DNA of 64,000 bases from Torymus aiolomorphi (Eukaryota > Arthropoda > Insecta > Hymenoptera > Torymidae): positions 46,685,083-46,749,082 of the forward strand of contig CM070874.1 in NCBI GenBank assembly GCA_036365515.1. The letters are read 5' to 3'. The notes below the pieces were generated by a model, which saw nothing but the letters and a program-made list of their open reading frames with translations, had not been told where the DNA came from and made no database searches. This document shows positions 10,726-21,799 of this stretch, piece by piece. Every line of letters begins with the position of its first letter. Position 1 is the stretch's first letter. The position numbers and the translations under genes are program-made.

Positions 10726-10768
10726 GGAGGAAGCTACGTGCCATTGACTTGGCAGCGGTTTTTTTTTT
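10726..10768. repeat. Dispersed 40-bp motif, copy 2
   Basis: GGAGGAAGCTACGTGCCATT followed by GACTTGGCAGCGG and a T tract; the partner of 6922-6962. A small hairpin-like CAGTGGGTG...CACCAGTG follows at 10769-10801. Confidence 0.7.
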
Positions 10769-10955
10769 CAGTGGGTGCTTATCGGGTGGACTCACCAGTG
10801 AAACATACTTTTATGAGTTTTAAAGAATTAATGAGACTGACACTATCATAAACTTAATTAAATTATTTTATTCATTACGAATACTTTTGTTACTATACAT
10901 CAATATAATAAGTTGTTTTTTTATTAATTTAACTATCAATTGTGACTCCTAGTCT

Positions 10956-11112
10956 TTATACCACTCTAACCTCAAAATCACAACTTTGATATGATTTTTC
11001 GGCATCGTGGCATAAAATACGGTTCGAGATTAGTATTTAAGAAAAACGTCACACGAGGAAAATAGTGTACTAATCCTGCACCCGTGTCGAAAAGTACTAT
11101 TTCACTTTACTC
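10956..11112 (+). repeat. Dispersed repeat J, copy 1
   Basis: TTATACCACTCTAACCTC and about 150 bp downstream match 60983-61125 in the same orientation, including ATTTTTCGGC, GGTATAAAATAC-like and GTGTCGAAAWGTACT blocks. The copy at 60983 interrupts a transposase remnant, which suggests the repeat is mobile. The final GTGTCGAAAAGTACTA block resembles the stem ends of the hairpins near 44.7 and 45.2 kb. Confidence 0.7.
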
Positions 11113-11159
11113 TACCCTAAGATAGTTGTCTGAGCTCGTCTCCGCGTGCACGGGGTGAA

Positions 11160-11440
11160 AACAAGAGAGTGCTTTTCCACTGGCCGAGCAGCGAAATACG
11201 ATGGGAAGACTAATCACTGCGCTGATTAGTTTATTACAAAATTGACCGATAAAGCAGCGAAAAGTGGCTGCTTTTTCAGTTGCATCATAAAATCAACAAA
11301 AAATCACTGCTTTTTCAATGGATCGTCAAGTCGCTGATAAAAGCAGTGATTTTTTCACTGATTTTTTAGTGGAACGAGCATTCACTGACCAAAACAGTGA
11401 TTTTTTCACTGATTTTTTTTTTAGAGAGTAACTGCAGAAC
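11160..11440. repeat. Irregular CACTGATTTTTT-rich repeats
   Basis: Short iterated segments such as CAGTGATTTTTTCACTG and its variants recur at 11225-11260, 11300-11320, 11345-11365 and 11395-11425, several of them palindromic (CAGTG...CACTG). They may be the degraded subterminal region of a transposon. No gene is seen. Confidence 0.45.
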
Positions 11441-11536
11441 AAGTCCATTGTTAATATTCATATATAGCATCTATGTTAAATAGAAAACACGTTCCGATTC
11501 TATTTTCGAGTGAGAAAATAAAATCTAAAATACTAC

Positions 11537-11902
11537 TTAAGGTGATGTTATATACCGACATAATTTTAAAAAGAGTACATCTCATGAAAATACCAATAGA
11601 ATCATCCACAAAAAATTCTGAGTATAGTATTTACATACACGGAGCGCCTACAGACGTGTTTTTCCAAAAAAATGATCATAATTTATTTAATTAAATAAAA
11701 ACCGTACTGTCGGTAAGTAGGAATCTGCAATTGACCTATTTTTAAAACGAGCACAGCTAACGAAAATACTAATAGAATCGCTCAAAAAATTTTCTGAATA
11801 TAGTGTTTACGTGTCCGGAGCGCCTGACAGTCGTCTTTTTCCAAATAAACGTTTGAATGTTGATTAAAAAAATTTTGAAATCAGGGTATCACATCACCTT
11901 AA
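11537..11902 (+). mobile_element. TTAA-flanked MITE, family K copy 4 (complete)
   Basis: TTAAGGTGATGTTATATACC and GGTATCACATCACCTTAA give near-perfect inverted termini with intact TTAA duplications. The interior keeps the AACCGTACTGTCGGTAAG and GGAGCGCCTGACAGTCGTC blocks but has diverged from the 7-8.6 kb copies, so it is an older or different subfamily member. Confidence 0.85.
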
Positions 11903-12399
11903 GGAAATTTTCCATAGCTATGATTGCGGTAATGCTACAAGGAAAACTTGCAATATCCGTAATCTTGATTGATTTATAACATTTATAAATATTTTATGCC
12001 GGAAATATAACGATTTTCAGTCGAAATACTTTTATACCGACAAAATGATCAACATAGTGATAACAAAAATTTATAGAGAAGCCAAATTTTTTTTTTAATG
12101 AGAATATTTTATCTTTATTAATCATGATGAATTGTGACTTTATACAATGACAAATTAGCCTACTTCACGAGATTACATCATGAAATTTTGTATGTATTTC
12201 TGGTATTTCTGTTTTATACATATTATAACTTTATTTAATATCTCAATAATATACTGAATTTTCATTAAAAACTATAATTATTAGACATTTGATATGTTAA
12301 AGCATAAGCGCATCAGCAAAGTCTGCATATTGAATAATTAGTTGAAAGGCAAACATAAAATCCGTATGTAAATATTTAACACTCCAACTGTCTGGTTAT
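11903..12399. other. AT-rich stretch, nothing recognised
   Basis: No open frame with family resemblance, RNA gene or clear repeat was seen. Confidence 0.5.
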
Positions 12400-12870
12400 C
12401 TCGATAGCTGGAAAAACGGAGCGACATGGCGGCTGGCAGACCGCACGAGCAAAATTTGAAGAGCGGGCTTGTTAAGAAAGTCATTCGGGCATGGAGTTGG
12501 TATCCGGCGACGGCGACATAGCGTCGCCAGCGGGCTAATTTCATCCCTCGGCCTCCGCGAGCTAGCGCGGCGGGCTCGCGCGTAATCCCCTTCGGGGGTG
12601 GCGTCGCGGCCGAGAGACCGAGTGCGCCGGTGTAGTGTAGTCCTACATCCTCTCCCTCGCGCTCGCCGAATCGGGACCTACATCAGACACACCAAAACGC
12701 CATAAATTATTCCGCACGGAACTAATGCTCGGGTGCGGGCGCAAGCACGAAAGCGCACACGCACCCGATTCTCGACTGCGCGCGCAAGCGCCTATCTCTC
12801 TATGTGGGTGTATGTGTGTGTGTGTATGTATATACGTATATGACTCGCAGCTTATATCCACTTGAATGCC
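12400..12870. promoter_or_regulatory. CpG-rich block, candidate regulatory region
   Basis: A sharp rise in GC and CpG content within AT-rich DNA, with motifs such as GGCGACGGCGACATAGCGTC (self-complementary GCGACG...CGTCGC) and CCCCTTCGGGGGTGGCG. It ends in a GTGTGTGTA-rich tail. No convincing coding frame is present. Similar blocks recur toward scratch, so a distal regulatory role is possible but is inference. Confidence 0.35.
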
Positions 12871-14904
12871 GAGCCTTGCTTTTGTGTATTACGAAAGCCG
12901 TGCGATGCTATCTGTTTAATGAATATTAACGCGACCAAAACCTTTTTATTTATGCCTCAAGCATGAGGTGGACACGTAATTTGTCGATCCCAATGTTACT
13001 GTCACGTGAGAAGTCCAGATTTGCTTCAGCCCTACTAAGTCGTATAATGTCGACAGCGTAATGTCTAATGAATCAGATACACAACAAATCCTATAAAAAT
13101 TCAGTGTGCCTGTGTGTAATATGATTCTAGCTTGACCGAAAAGGTACTACATGGGTGTTCTAAAAGCACAATTTAATCATTAGACGTTTATCTATCAAAC
13201 TTTTTTGCTCCTGTACAGAAAACACAAAAATATTTCTATGTCAAAATCTGAAATTTATGTGTAAAAATCAATAAGACTTCGTTAAAAGTTTATATTTCGA
13301 TTGCATTTCGCTTATATTTTTGCACAAATATCAAAGCATTAATATGAACGGTTCGGTAAATATTATGCTTCATTTGATTTTTTAATGCATTTGAACCTCT
13401 ACTTGTAAACTCTGGATTCTTCTTGAAAAGTTATTCTAAATTTGGCGAAAATTCTTTAATATAATTAACGCGGGCTCTGTCATGCTTTCCTGATTTACAT
13501 GTAAAATTTTTTTACAATGTTAAATTCATGTACAGATATGTAAACAGGATTCTTCAACTAATGTAAAAATATTTTTTAACGGAATTTTAATATTTTTATT
13601 AAAGAATATATCGTCAATTAAAAAAATCAATTAAACCTATAAATCATTTTCATTATATATCTTATTTAGGATCCCTGAGAAGGAGCCGGAGCGGGCTCGA
13701 AACGTTGGGCAATTGGGCAATTTGGTGGTGGGGGGCAGTCAGATAGTCCTTTGCTAATAAAGTTTTTTTTTCCAGGTTTTGATTAAGTTTTTATTTCAGA
13801 TCTGCGGGGGTGATTATAAACAAGGGCAATCTGACTGCCATAAATATTAATTATTTTAATTTAATTTATAAGACTGTAAGACCGATGGAAAAATTCTCAT
13901 CAGTTGATAGTAAGTTGCAGTCGAGATAAGTAATATTTTTAATGATATATCTTATTTTAATTTCAAAGGACTCATTTTGTTACTTACAGTTTCATGAAGT
14001 GCTATATGAAAATTGAAAAATTGTTTAAAATATGCACAACACTATACGATTGGAAATTATATAGCTATCGGATATAGCTTTGCAAAATTTTATAATTTTC
14101 ACATAACAATTTAATATGAAATCTAATGAGTTCTTGTGGAATTAAAATAGAATAAAAAATGAAAAAGATTTATTGGATCTGTTGATTTTTTTCAATTCAA
14201 GTTTCAAGTTTCTACAAATTATATACGAATTAAGTATTAGAAATATTTACGTAAAAGTCAGAAGAACACGATGAAGCTATCTTAAATATCCTAAAAATCA
14301 AAAGTGACTTTTAGTTCAACTACCTACTCTTTCATAACATCTAATCACACAAATAAAGTGAAAGTACTGCAAAAATTCAATAATCTACACCTAGAATGTG
14401 TATAGTTGTTGAAAGGAACTAGAATCCTTTAAAAAAACTAATAATATACATATTACAAAATTTACATGTAATGAAAATCAAGAATGTATTAGGAAAGTTT
14501 TAAAATCTTTTTTTTTTCTGTGAACTACTTTTTCTATTTTATTTTTCACATAAAACCCAAGTCGTTACACATATGAGCATAAAATGCCTTAACCTTGCTT
14601 TAACTGTATCGTGCATGATTTTATCAGTTGGTCGTAACTAATTCTGCCTTAAAAGAAATATTTATTCAATACATTTTTCAAATAATAATCTAAACATAAA
14701 GAAAGACTGTTAAAATTTCATGATTTTGTGATGATTTATTGTATTTTATATAGGATGATTGCCAAAACTGCAACGGTTTGTATAATATTCAGAAAAAGTC
14801 AAATCATTATTTTCCATGCAATGAATTTTCATATTTTTTATATTTCAAAGGTTTAATAATTATATTATATTTGCTACTTTTTTATTAAATAAATTTAGAA
14901 AAAT
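12871..14904. other. AT-rich intergenic stretch with a possible retroelement tail
   Basis: Mostly featureless. At 13675-13790 a GC-richer segment has GAGAAGGAGCCGGAGCGGGC and CTCGAAACGTTGGG followed by GGTGGTGGGGGG. A CGAAACGTT motif of this kind is common near LINE 3' ends, but no reverse transcriptase sequence is present, so this is a weak hint only. Confidence 0.35.
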
Positions 14905-15405
14905 AAGTCAAATGAGCAATATAAGCCCCTAAAATAAGAAATCAGACGAAAATTGTTGAAGTATTTCAAATTTTAAAAATCATATGTCTTAATACATTTT
15001 TAATTTCATTCATCAAGGTGCCGCATCTTCAAATTTTATTTTGTCGTGGGGAGAATTATAAATAGACCTACTAACTCAAAAATAAAAAATATGTCTTACA
15101 TTTTCATTAAAGTTTAGTTTTAAAAAAAAACTCACTTTTTAAGTTGACTGTACACTTTAAAATGTATATCTTAAATATAAAGTTAGTTTTTTTATTTTTA
15201 AGTTAGTGGGTCTATTAATAATTCTCCTCTGGACAAAATAAAACCAAAAATACAAGAATCGAATAAAATTTGAAGTTGCGGCACCTTGATGAATGAAATT
15301 AAAAATGTATTAGAATATATGATTTTTAAAAGTCGAAATACTTCAAAAATTTATATCTGATTTCTTATTTTTGGAGCTTCAACTATTGGTCTTATGCCCT
15401 CCTAC
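14905..15405. mobile_element. Large palindromic element
   Basis: Two arms of about 240 bp are inverted copies around a centre near 15157. Markers are TTCATTCATCAAGGTGCCGC at 15010 against GCGGCACCTTGATGAATG at 15279, ATAGACCTACTAACT against AGTTAGTGGGTCTAT, and ATAAGAAATCAGACG against its complement near 15355. There is no coding capacity. It is a foldback or MITE-type repeat of unknown superfamily. Confidence 0.8.
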
Positions 15406-15719
15406 ATAGTTTTCAAATAAAAAAGAAAAAAACAACCCCATGAACCAATCCATAATTAGGGCGAAATAATATCCCGAAAGAGAATATTTATACAAAACGT
15501 GCCAACTATAAAAGTGGAATGAACATTTTTCAGGCTAATGCTGCCAAAAGAATGTCCAGTACGCAGAACCCAAAGTTTATAAGCACCAAAATCTACAAAA
15601 ATAACTAAGAGTACAAAAAAAACAGCAGTCCTTTAACAAATTACAATCAATAAGGAAACAGCATTTTTCCAATAAGGATTCCCAATATGTTGTTTAATCT
15701 ATCCGTAATATATTTTCCC
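15406..15719. other. AT-rich stretch, nothing recognised
   Basis: No gene, RNA or repeat structure seen. Confidence 0.5.
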
Positions 15720-17050
15720 AAAAACATAATCCGTCCGCTGTGCGCTACCCCAAAGCTCGATTCGTATGTAGGCCCAGCCCCCCCCCCTCCCCTACACACA
15801 CACACAAGTTTTCGAGCCCGTAAATTCCCATCGATCGATGAATCACGAGCGCAAATACAATCTAGCATGCATTCGCATTTACTTAGGTACACGCACGATG
15901 CCTATTAAGCAGAAATCCGTACAGCGTGCCTACATTTAATATATTAATACATTTGCCGAGCGCCACGAGGTTCTCGCGGCCGAGCCGCATGCACAGTCAC
16001 ATGTTCGAGCGACTCATTATGCGAAAGCAGTTAAGAAAGCAGCGGCAGCATAAACAGAGAGGAAATGCGTTATACGAGGGCGATCCGCTTCCTCGAGCCG
16101 GGCAATTTCCAGCGCCCGCTCTCATACATATATATATATATATATATATTCGAAAATGGGGAGAGAGCGAGCCGAATGGCAGGAAAAGAGAGAATTAGCG
16201 TGAGCTGGCTCAAGGGTAACACCCTTCTCGCGAGTAGTCCGAGGCCTTCGCCCTCTATAATATCCTCGCGTGCACCCCCCAGGCTTCTCTCTTTGTCGTG
16301 GCCGCCCCCTTTTTTCAGGTAGGACTACGCTCTCCTTTTCAGCGAGCACATATATGTACACGCCAGCGTGCACCGATAGTAGTTGCATAACGCAGCTCGG
16401 CGAGCGTCCCCCTTGCGCTCTGCACGAACACGTAAGTATATATGTACGCTCCACCCGCTCTGCCGCGCGCGCGCTCGCTCGCGCCAAGTCGGAGTAGTCG
16501 CGTGTCCTTCTTATACGAATCCTTTTTATTGATTTCTTTCCCGCAGCCTGCGGCCCCGCGAGCTCTCGCGCGCGCGCGACTCCCGCGAGCTTTGCTCTGC
16601 GCGCGACTCTATATGTGTGTATACGAATACGTGTTGGTATCATATACATGATATAGACGCTGGCGTTCCATTTAGTTTCTCTGGGTATGTGTGTATAGAA
16701 GCGGCTGGTTGTGATTGAGAGAAGGGAAGAGAATTGCGTGCGAGGCTTTTAACTTGCTGCTTGCGCTCGGGCTGGAAATTTCGATGGAATCGATTGAGAA
16801 TTTTCGGTGGGAGGAAGCGCACGAGCTATAGGAAAAGGGAGATTGTTATACTTCTACCAAAGACGGGGACGGGAACGGGGGGATGAGAAAAATAGCAGGG
16901 CTGGATTTGCGTTTCCCGCGCCGCACGATGTTTACGCTTACGAGTGTTTGGAAAGAAAAATCATTGCCCGTTCGCTGGAAATTGTTTTGGGAATGTGACC
17001 TCATGTGGGGATGACTCAACGGCTTCGAAGGGCTCGCAATCATAGTAGGG
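15720..17050. promoter_or_regulatory. CpG-rich block, candidate regulatory region
   Basis: Elevated GC, many GCGCGC and CGAGC runs, a CCCCCCCC-ACACACAC patch at 15778-15806 and an (AT)n run at 16127-16148. Open frames on both strands are Arg/Ser-rich and lack family resemblance, as expected for GC-rich non-coding DNA. It lies 7-9 kb upstream of the scratch start. Confidence 0.35.
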
Positions 17051-17989
17051 ATGTATTTCTCTCTCTAAACAAAATTTAAATATAGGCAATAAAATGAGAA
17101 TTTTTTTAATTCAATCATATTTATTCCATCACGTTCGAATGTTATCCTTATATATACTGTTATCTTAGATAACATAAATAACAATAATCGGGGGTATCAG
17201 AAAATGGTAAAAATAAGATTTGAAAAATATTAAAATCAATAAAAAAGAAACCTTTATTGAAGTGTTCTTTTCTAAATTTGATGAGTAGGACAGTGAACTT
17301 TTAGTAGGTGAAAATGTAAAACATGCATTTAATTGATATTTGAACTTGAATGATAATGTTGAAATTGTCGAAGGATGTGTTTAGATGGAAAAAAATTCAA
17401 CACCCGATTTTTGTTAAATTGTATAGGATGGCGTTTTGAGTGCGTTTTAACGCACTACTTTCACTAAGTAGTCCAAAGTTAAATTAAAGTATACAATAAA
17501 TGATAATAGTGACGCGATGATGTTCCACCAGTTAAATTATAATGGTTTTAGATCTAGATCGTACCAAATTAATGTTAAAAAGTCATCTCGTGAGAAAACT
17601 TAAAACTACAGAATGAGAAGTAACAATGATTTTAGCTGTGTATATAATATATTTCATATGTATGAGTGAATCTTAGTGTAAACTGTCTTATTTAAGATAT
17701 AACCATTTTTAATAAAAATATATCTAATAATATTATAAGATAATGTCGTATTTTTTTCAAATTTCGTTAGTATAACTTTAACACCGATAATAAATGTAAC
17801 AAAAAAGTAATGTTTAACCAAACTTACTACTAAAATAAATAAACATCAACGTTTTGGTAGTCTTTGTGATTATAAACATTTGGAATATTAAGCAATAACG
17901 TATATCAGCTTTAAAACAAAGTCATATAAAAATAACTTATATATAATATTAAATTTCAATTTTGCATTACAGAGTTCTTTTGGCTACTA

Positions 17990-18200
17990 AAAAAATAAAT
18001 GGAAAACCAGGACATTATTGCTCTCTGTAATAATAATATACTCTGTCGATCACCATACATAATAAAAAGTAGATATTACAAAATTAGTAAGAGTGGCATT
18101 TGAAAAACTTACAAATTTTGAAATATCGACTTGAAATTTTAAATGGAGGTAAAGTATATTATTACGGAGGGCAATGATATCCTGGTTTTCCATTTATAAA
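17990..18200. mobile_element. Short palindromic MITE-like element
   Basis: AAATGGAAAACCAGGACATT at 17997 is mirrored by ATATCCTGGTTTTCCATTT at 18177, with the next 30 bp of each arm also complementary (GCTCTCTGTAATAAT / ATTATTACGGAGGGC). The ends are flanked by AT-rich DNA; the target duplication is unresolved. Confidence 0.75.
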
Positions 18201-18232
18201 AATACATTCTTATAGCAGTCAAAAACTGTGAA

Positions 18233-18290
18233 TTAGCTCAGTCGGTAACGAAGGACCATTGCACGTTAACTGCAAGTCACATAATTAAAT
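18233..18290 (+). pseudogene. 5' half of a tRNA-like sequence
   Basis: GAATTAGCTCAGTCGGTAAC carries a good A box (TAGCTCAGTCGG). No B box or 3' half follows, so it is a tRNA or SINE fragment at most. Confidence 0.35.
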
Positions 18291-19719
18291 ATTTAATGTA
18301 CGCACTTTAAAAGACTGATATCTAATTAATTATAATAAAATAGAGTACCTATAATAATGTAACATTGAGCAATTACATCATAATAATATCATTTTTGCAT
18401 TTATAATAACAAACTCTACCTTTAATCACTAAAGAAGACTTTTAGAGAAATAAAACCTAATTCGTCATCAATTAAAATAAATCGAAAATTTAAGAACAAG
18501 GGTTGGTCTTTATTTTACAAGCCATGAGAGACTGTGTATAGCGTTTTATATTACTTAATCAAAAGAAGCAAATATTAGTCGAATACTTTTTGTTATGGCA
18601 AGAGATCAAATAGTAAAATCTTGCAACGTGGAAATCATTGTAACACTATACGTCAAATAATTGAATTTTTCTAATTATATGCGAATCCTTAAAAGATAAG
18701 AATCTGCAATGGCTTAGATATTTCTTCAACAAAATTTTTCAATGCGTAAATTTTTTTCCCAATATGAAGTAGTTCGCACCATGAGTTATCACATATGAAA
18801 TATCGTACTGAAACCCGCGCATCTTAAGTCTGATCTTTACGTGTAAGATTTCATATAACACTTCTCAGGAATTCCTGTTCTGGTTTCGTAGCGAAAATCA
18901 TATGAAATCGCATAAGAGATCAAACGACGAAATGTGACATCTAGTGAAATTGCATATAAAGACCTTTTTTAAAAACATAATACGAAATCTAACATGAGAT
19001 CTTGAATGAGATTACATAATACCGAGTCAAAAGAAAAAGCCTTTGTTTCGGCCTCACGTTGGAAACGACTTACTTTATTATCGTTTTGGAAATGAATGAT
19101 CTCGAATAACGCGGCAAAAGTCTTTTTGAGTAAACACTCAAAAAGGCGTTATCTTGGAGATGAAATTTTTCTTTTGAAATTTCAACTACTAATTCTAAAA
19201 ATTAAAAGCACTTTTTATTAAATAAATGCTTAGTTAAACAGTAATTATACCATGAAAACTTTTTTTTTTTTTTAATATATGGGATAATCATTTATTATTA
19301 GATGTTTTAACACGTTCTGATTTGAAGTTCGTGAAAGAATTTGAATTATACTTACAGAATAATCTTGATAATATATAATCTAATACCTACCGATTTTCTT
19401 TCAATAAAATGTCGGTAACATAGGTATTTTCATAACTGCTCTACACACCTTATAACAGTATTGAAATATACAGTTTTTATTTCGACGCTGCTTTATTTAA
19501 TGTATACCTATTTCAAAATATTAAAGAAAATGTGTTTACATACTTTTGATTTTGAATAAAACAAGCTGATGAAAACCTTTTATTCTACAATAATCCTATA
19601 AATTTGTCTATAATGAGAAGGGTTGAAAACAGTCAATTAGAAATGACATTGATATGAAGTTTGTTGATACGGAATATCGAAGTTTTCTAAAAATTTCTGC
19701 TGAAAATCAGTGATTGAAA

Positions 19720-20720
19720 ACATTTACATTTCGAAGGCCGATGTAAAGCTAGTACCTAACTTCCTAGGAAAATGCCCTCCCTGCGTGTAAACAAATTTCC
19801 GAGAAAAATGCTCGCTCCCGTCGTTTATTCCATCAAATATTGACGCAGTATTTGTAAAGTAAACGTTAGTATATGGAGAGAGAAATATCGCAAGAGAACG
19901 TAACTGTAGCAGTGAGCGGCGATAAGGGCTCGCTACGTAAATAGGGTGATGGGAGAAAAAAGTGGACAAGGGGCTGCTCTGTCTCTCTCCACTCCTCTTG
20001 TAGCTTTCATAGAGCGCATGAGTTAGAGAGGCAAGGCACGTGTGTCGCGCGCCAACGCGGGTCTTTAGTGAATCCAATAACGGCGAGCCATTGTCGTCTG
20101 AATGCCGAAGCTCGCAAGCTTCTTTCGCCCCCTCAGCGCCGGCTAACTTCGATTTCCTAGATAAAAGTAACGGCGTCAGCATCAGCAGCGGCGTTCGTAG
20201 TAGTGGTATAGCGGTGCCGACACGATAGGGTGTAGCCGTCGCGACGCTGGCACACCGCGCTGTCACGACGACGCCGTTCCCGTAGCGCGTAACGCGCCAC
20301 GATTGTTTTCCGCGTGTAAGCCGCGGCATCGTTGCCGGGCAACGACTCGCGTTGCTGCTGCCGCTGCTGCTCCCGTTGCTGCTGCTCCCGTTGCTGCTCC
20401 TCCTCTGTCTTGCGCGCTACTCTGCTCCTCAAGCACTAGAATGCGGAATTTCAGCTCTTTTTTACAGAACCCTCTTCTCTCGCTTAGTCATCCCCTCTCT
20501 CCCGTCACCCCGCCGCCACCACCACCGCCCTCTCTTCTCACTCATTGTTGCTCTATCTTTTACTACGACGTCCCTTCCGCGAGCTTTTGTAGGCACGAAT
20601 TCTCATACCACGAGCAATTACACTTTTTCGCGGAATTTCAAAAAAGTAATGCCTCGTCCATGACGCTTAAAAAGACGAGACATTGTCGTCAGAATATTCT
20701 CTATGTCATTTATGAATAGT
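19720..20720. promoter_or_regulatory. CpG-rich block, candidate regulatory region or upstream exon zone
   Basis: GC- and CpG-rich, including a (GCTGCTCCC)n-like run at 20353-20400 and CCGCCACCACC at 20510. A 201-codon minus-strand frame (19724-20329) and a 138-codon plus frame (20303-20719) are compositionally biased and lack recognisable domains. It could hold a non-coding 5' exon of scratch or an enhancer. Confidence 0.3.
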
Positions 20721-21799
20721 AGTATAGTAGTCTTATGAATTCGAAGCGCATCTGGATTTCGCGGAAGTAATGAGTTGCGTTATTGATGAAGAAAAAGGCA
20801 AAGAATTCTTTCTCGATTATTTTTATGGACTTTTTTTTCAAGTAGCCATCATTTGCCGTGTCTAAAACGTTCTTTAGATCAATGAAACTTGAAAAATATT
20901 TTTTGTATGTTATTTTGATACTTACAATAATCAGAGACAGAGAAAAGAAAATTCAATACTTTTATCAAAATTTGTTCAATCAAGTAAATGTCACCAATTG
21001 AATATTATTCGAATAATTTTAGATACTTCTCTTTATCTTATAACTCCCTTACACATACCCTAGTAGAAATAAAAAAAATATACCGTTTCTAGACACATAT
21101 TAGCTAAAAACTGGCTAGTTTTTTTTTCAATTTCTACCAGGGTAATAATAAATTATGTATATACAGTTCAAACGAGATTGTTGTACAATGAAGCATAATA
21201 ATCTATGAAAAAATTCACTTATATAATAGAAGCTTACATCTAACGGATAGAAAGAAACGCTTTTATTCATATAAATCTTATGCATCTACATATTTATTTA
21301 TTATTAATTAATATATTCATTGATAATTTTCAGTTAATGAATTTAAACATTTTTTCCGCTTATTAATTATTATTACAAATGTTATTGATTGAAAATATTT
21401 AAAATGATTTTATAAATCTAATGAAAAGTATGGAGTAAACCTGAAGTAAAGGAAAAACTCTCGAAATTATAATTGACAAAGTTATAAAATGTTACCGAGT
21501 GTGCCTGACAGTTCAATTAGGAAAGCGTTAAAGAGCTTGGATGACGTTGGAACCTTTTCCTCTCAATACGGAACGACTATAGACTTACGTAACTCTTCAG
21601 TCATTATTCCAGCGCTATCTCGTAATTTTCCGTATGTATATTTCGAAAAAGTCCATTTTCATCACGTTTAAATCACTTTAAATAATATTTTCACAATACT
21701 AATAAATCGGAGCAAAATTTGCATTTCTTTGGCCAGATTAATGGGTCAGCATTGAATAAGACGTATTTTTTCTCTTTGAAAAATGATTTCTGGTTAATA
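20721..21799. other. AT-rich stretch with one small MITE
   Basis: No gene recognised. A 60-codon frame at 21489-21671 has no family resemblance. The MITE at 21057-21145 is described separately. Confidence 0.5.
21057..21145. mobile_element. Miniature hairpin element with CCCTRGTAGAAAT ends
   Basis: TACCCTAGTAGAAATAAAAA and TTTTTCAATTTCTACCAGGG TA are matched inverted ends flanked by TA, with an inner stem CTAGACACATATTAGC/GCTAAAAACTGGCTAG. The terminus matches the left end of the 8691-10533 foldback element, so this is probably a minimal relative. Confidence 0.75.

Larger units (their letters stand above)
17051..19719. other. AT-rich intergenic stretch
   Basis: No coding region seen. It contains the palindrome at 17990-18200, a tRNA-like half at 18233-18290 and a short hairpin near 19115-19150 (TCTTTTTGAGT...ACTCAAAAAGG). 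The remainder is simple AT-rich DNA. Confidence 0.5.

Noticed and set aside
13675..13790. LINE 3' end
   Set aside because: Only a CGAAACGTT-type motif supports it; no reverse transcriptase sequence or poly-A tail structure was seen.
16122..16649. 175-codon minus-strand frame in a CpG-rich block
   Set aside because: Compositionally biased (Arg/Ala), ends in a Tyr-Ile run from an (AT)n tract, no family resemblance.
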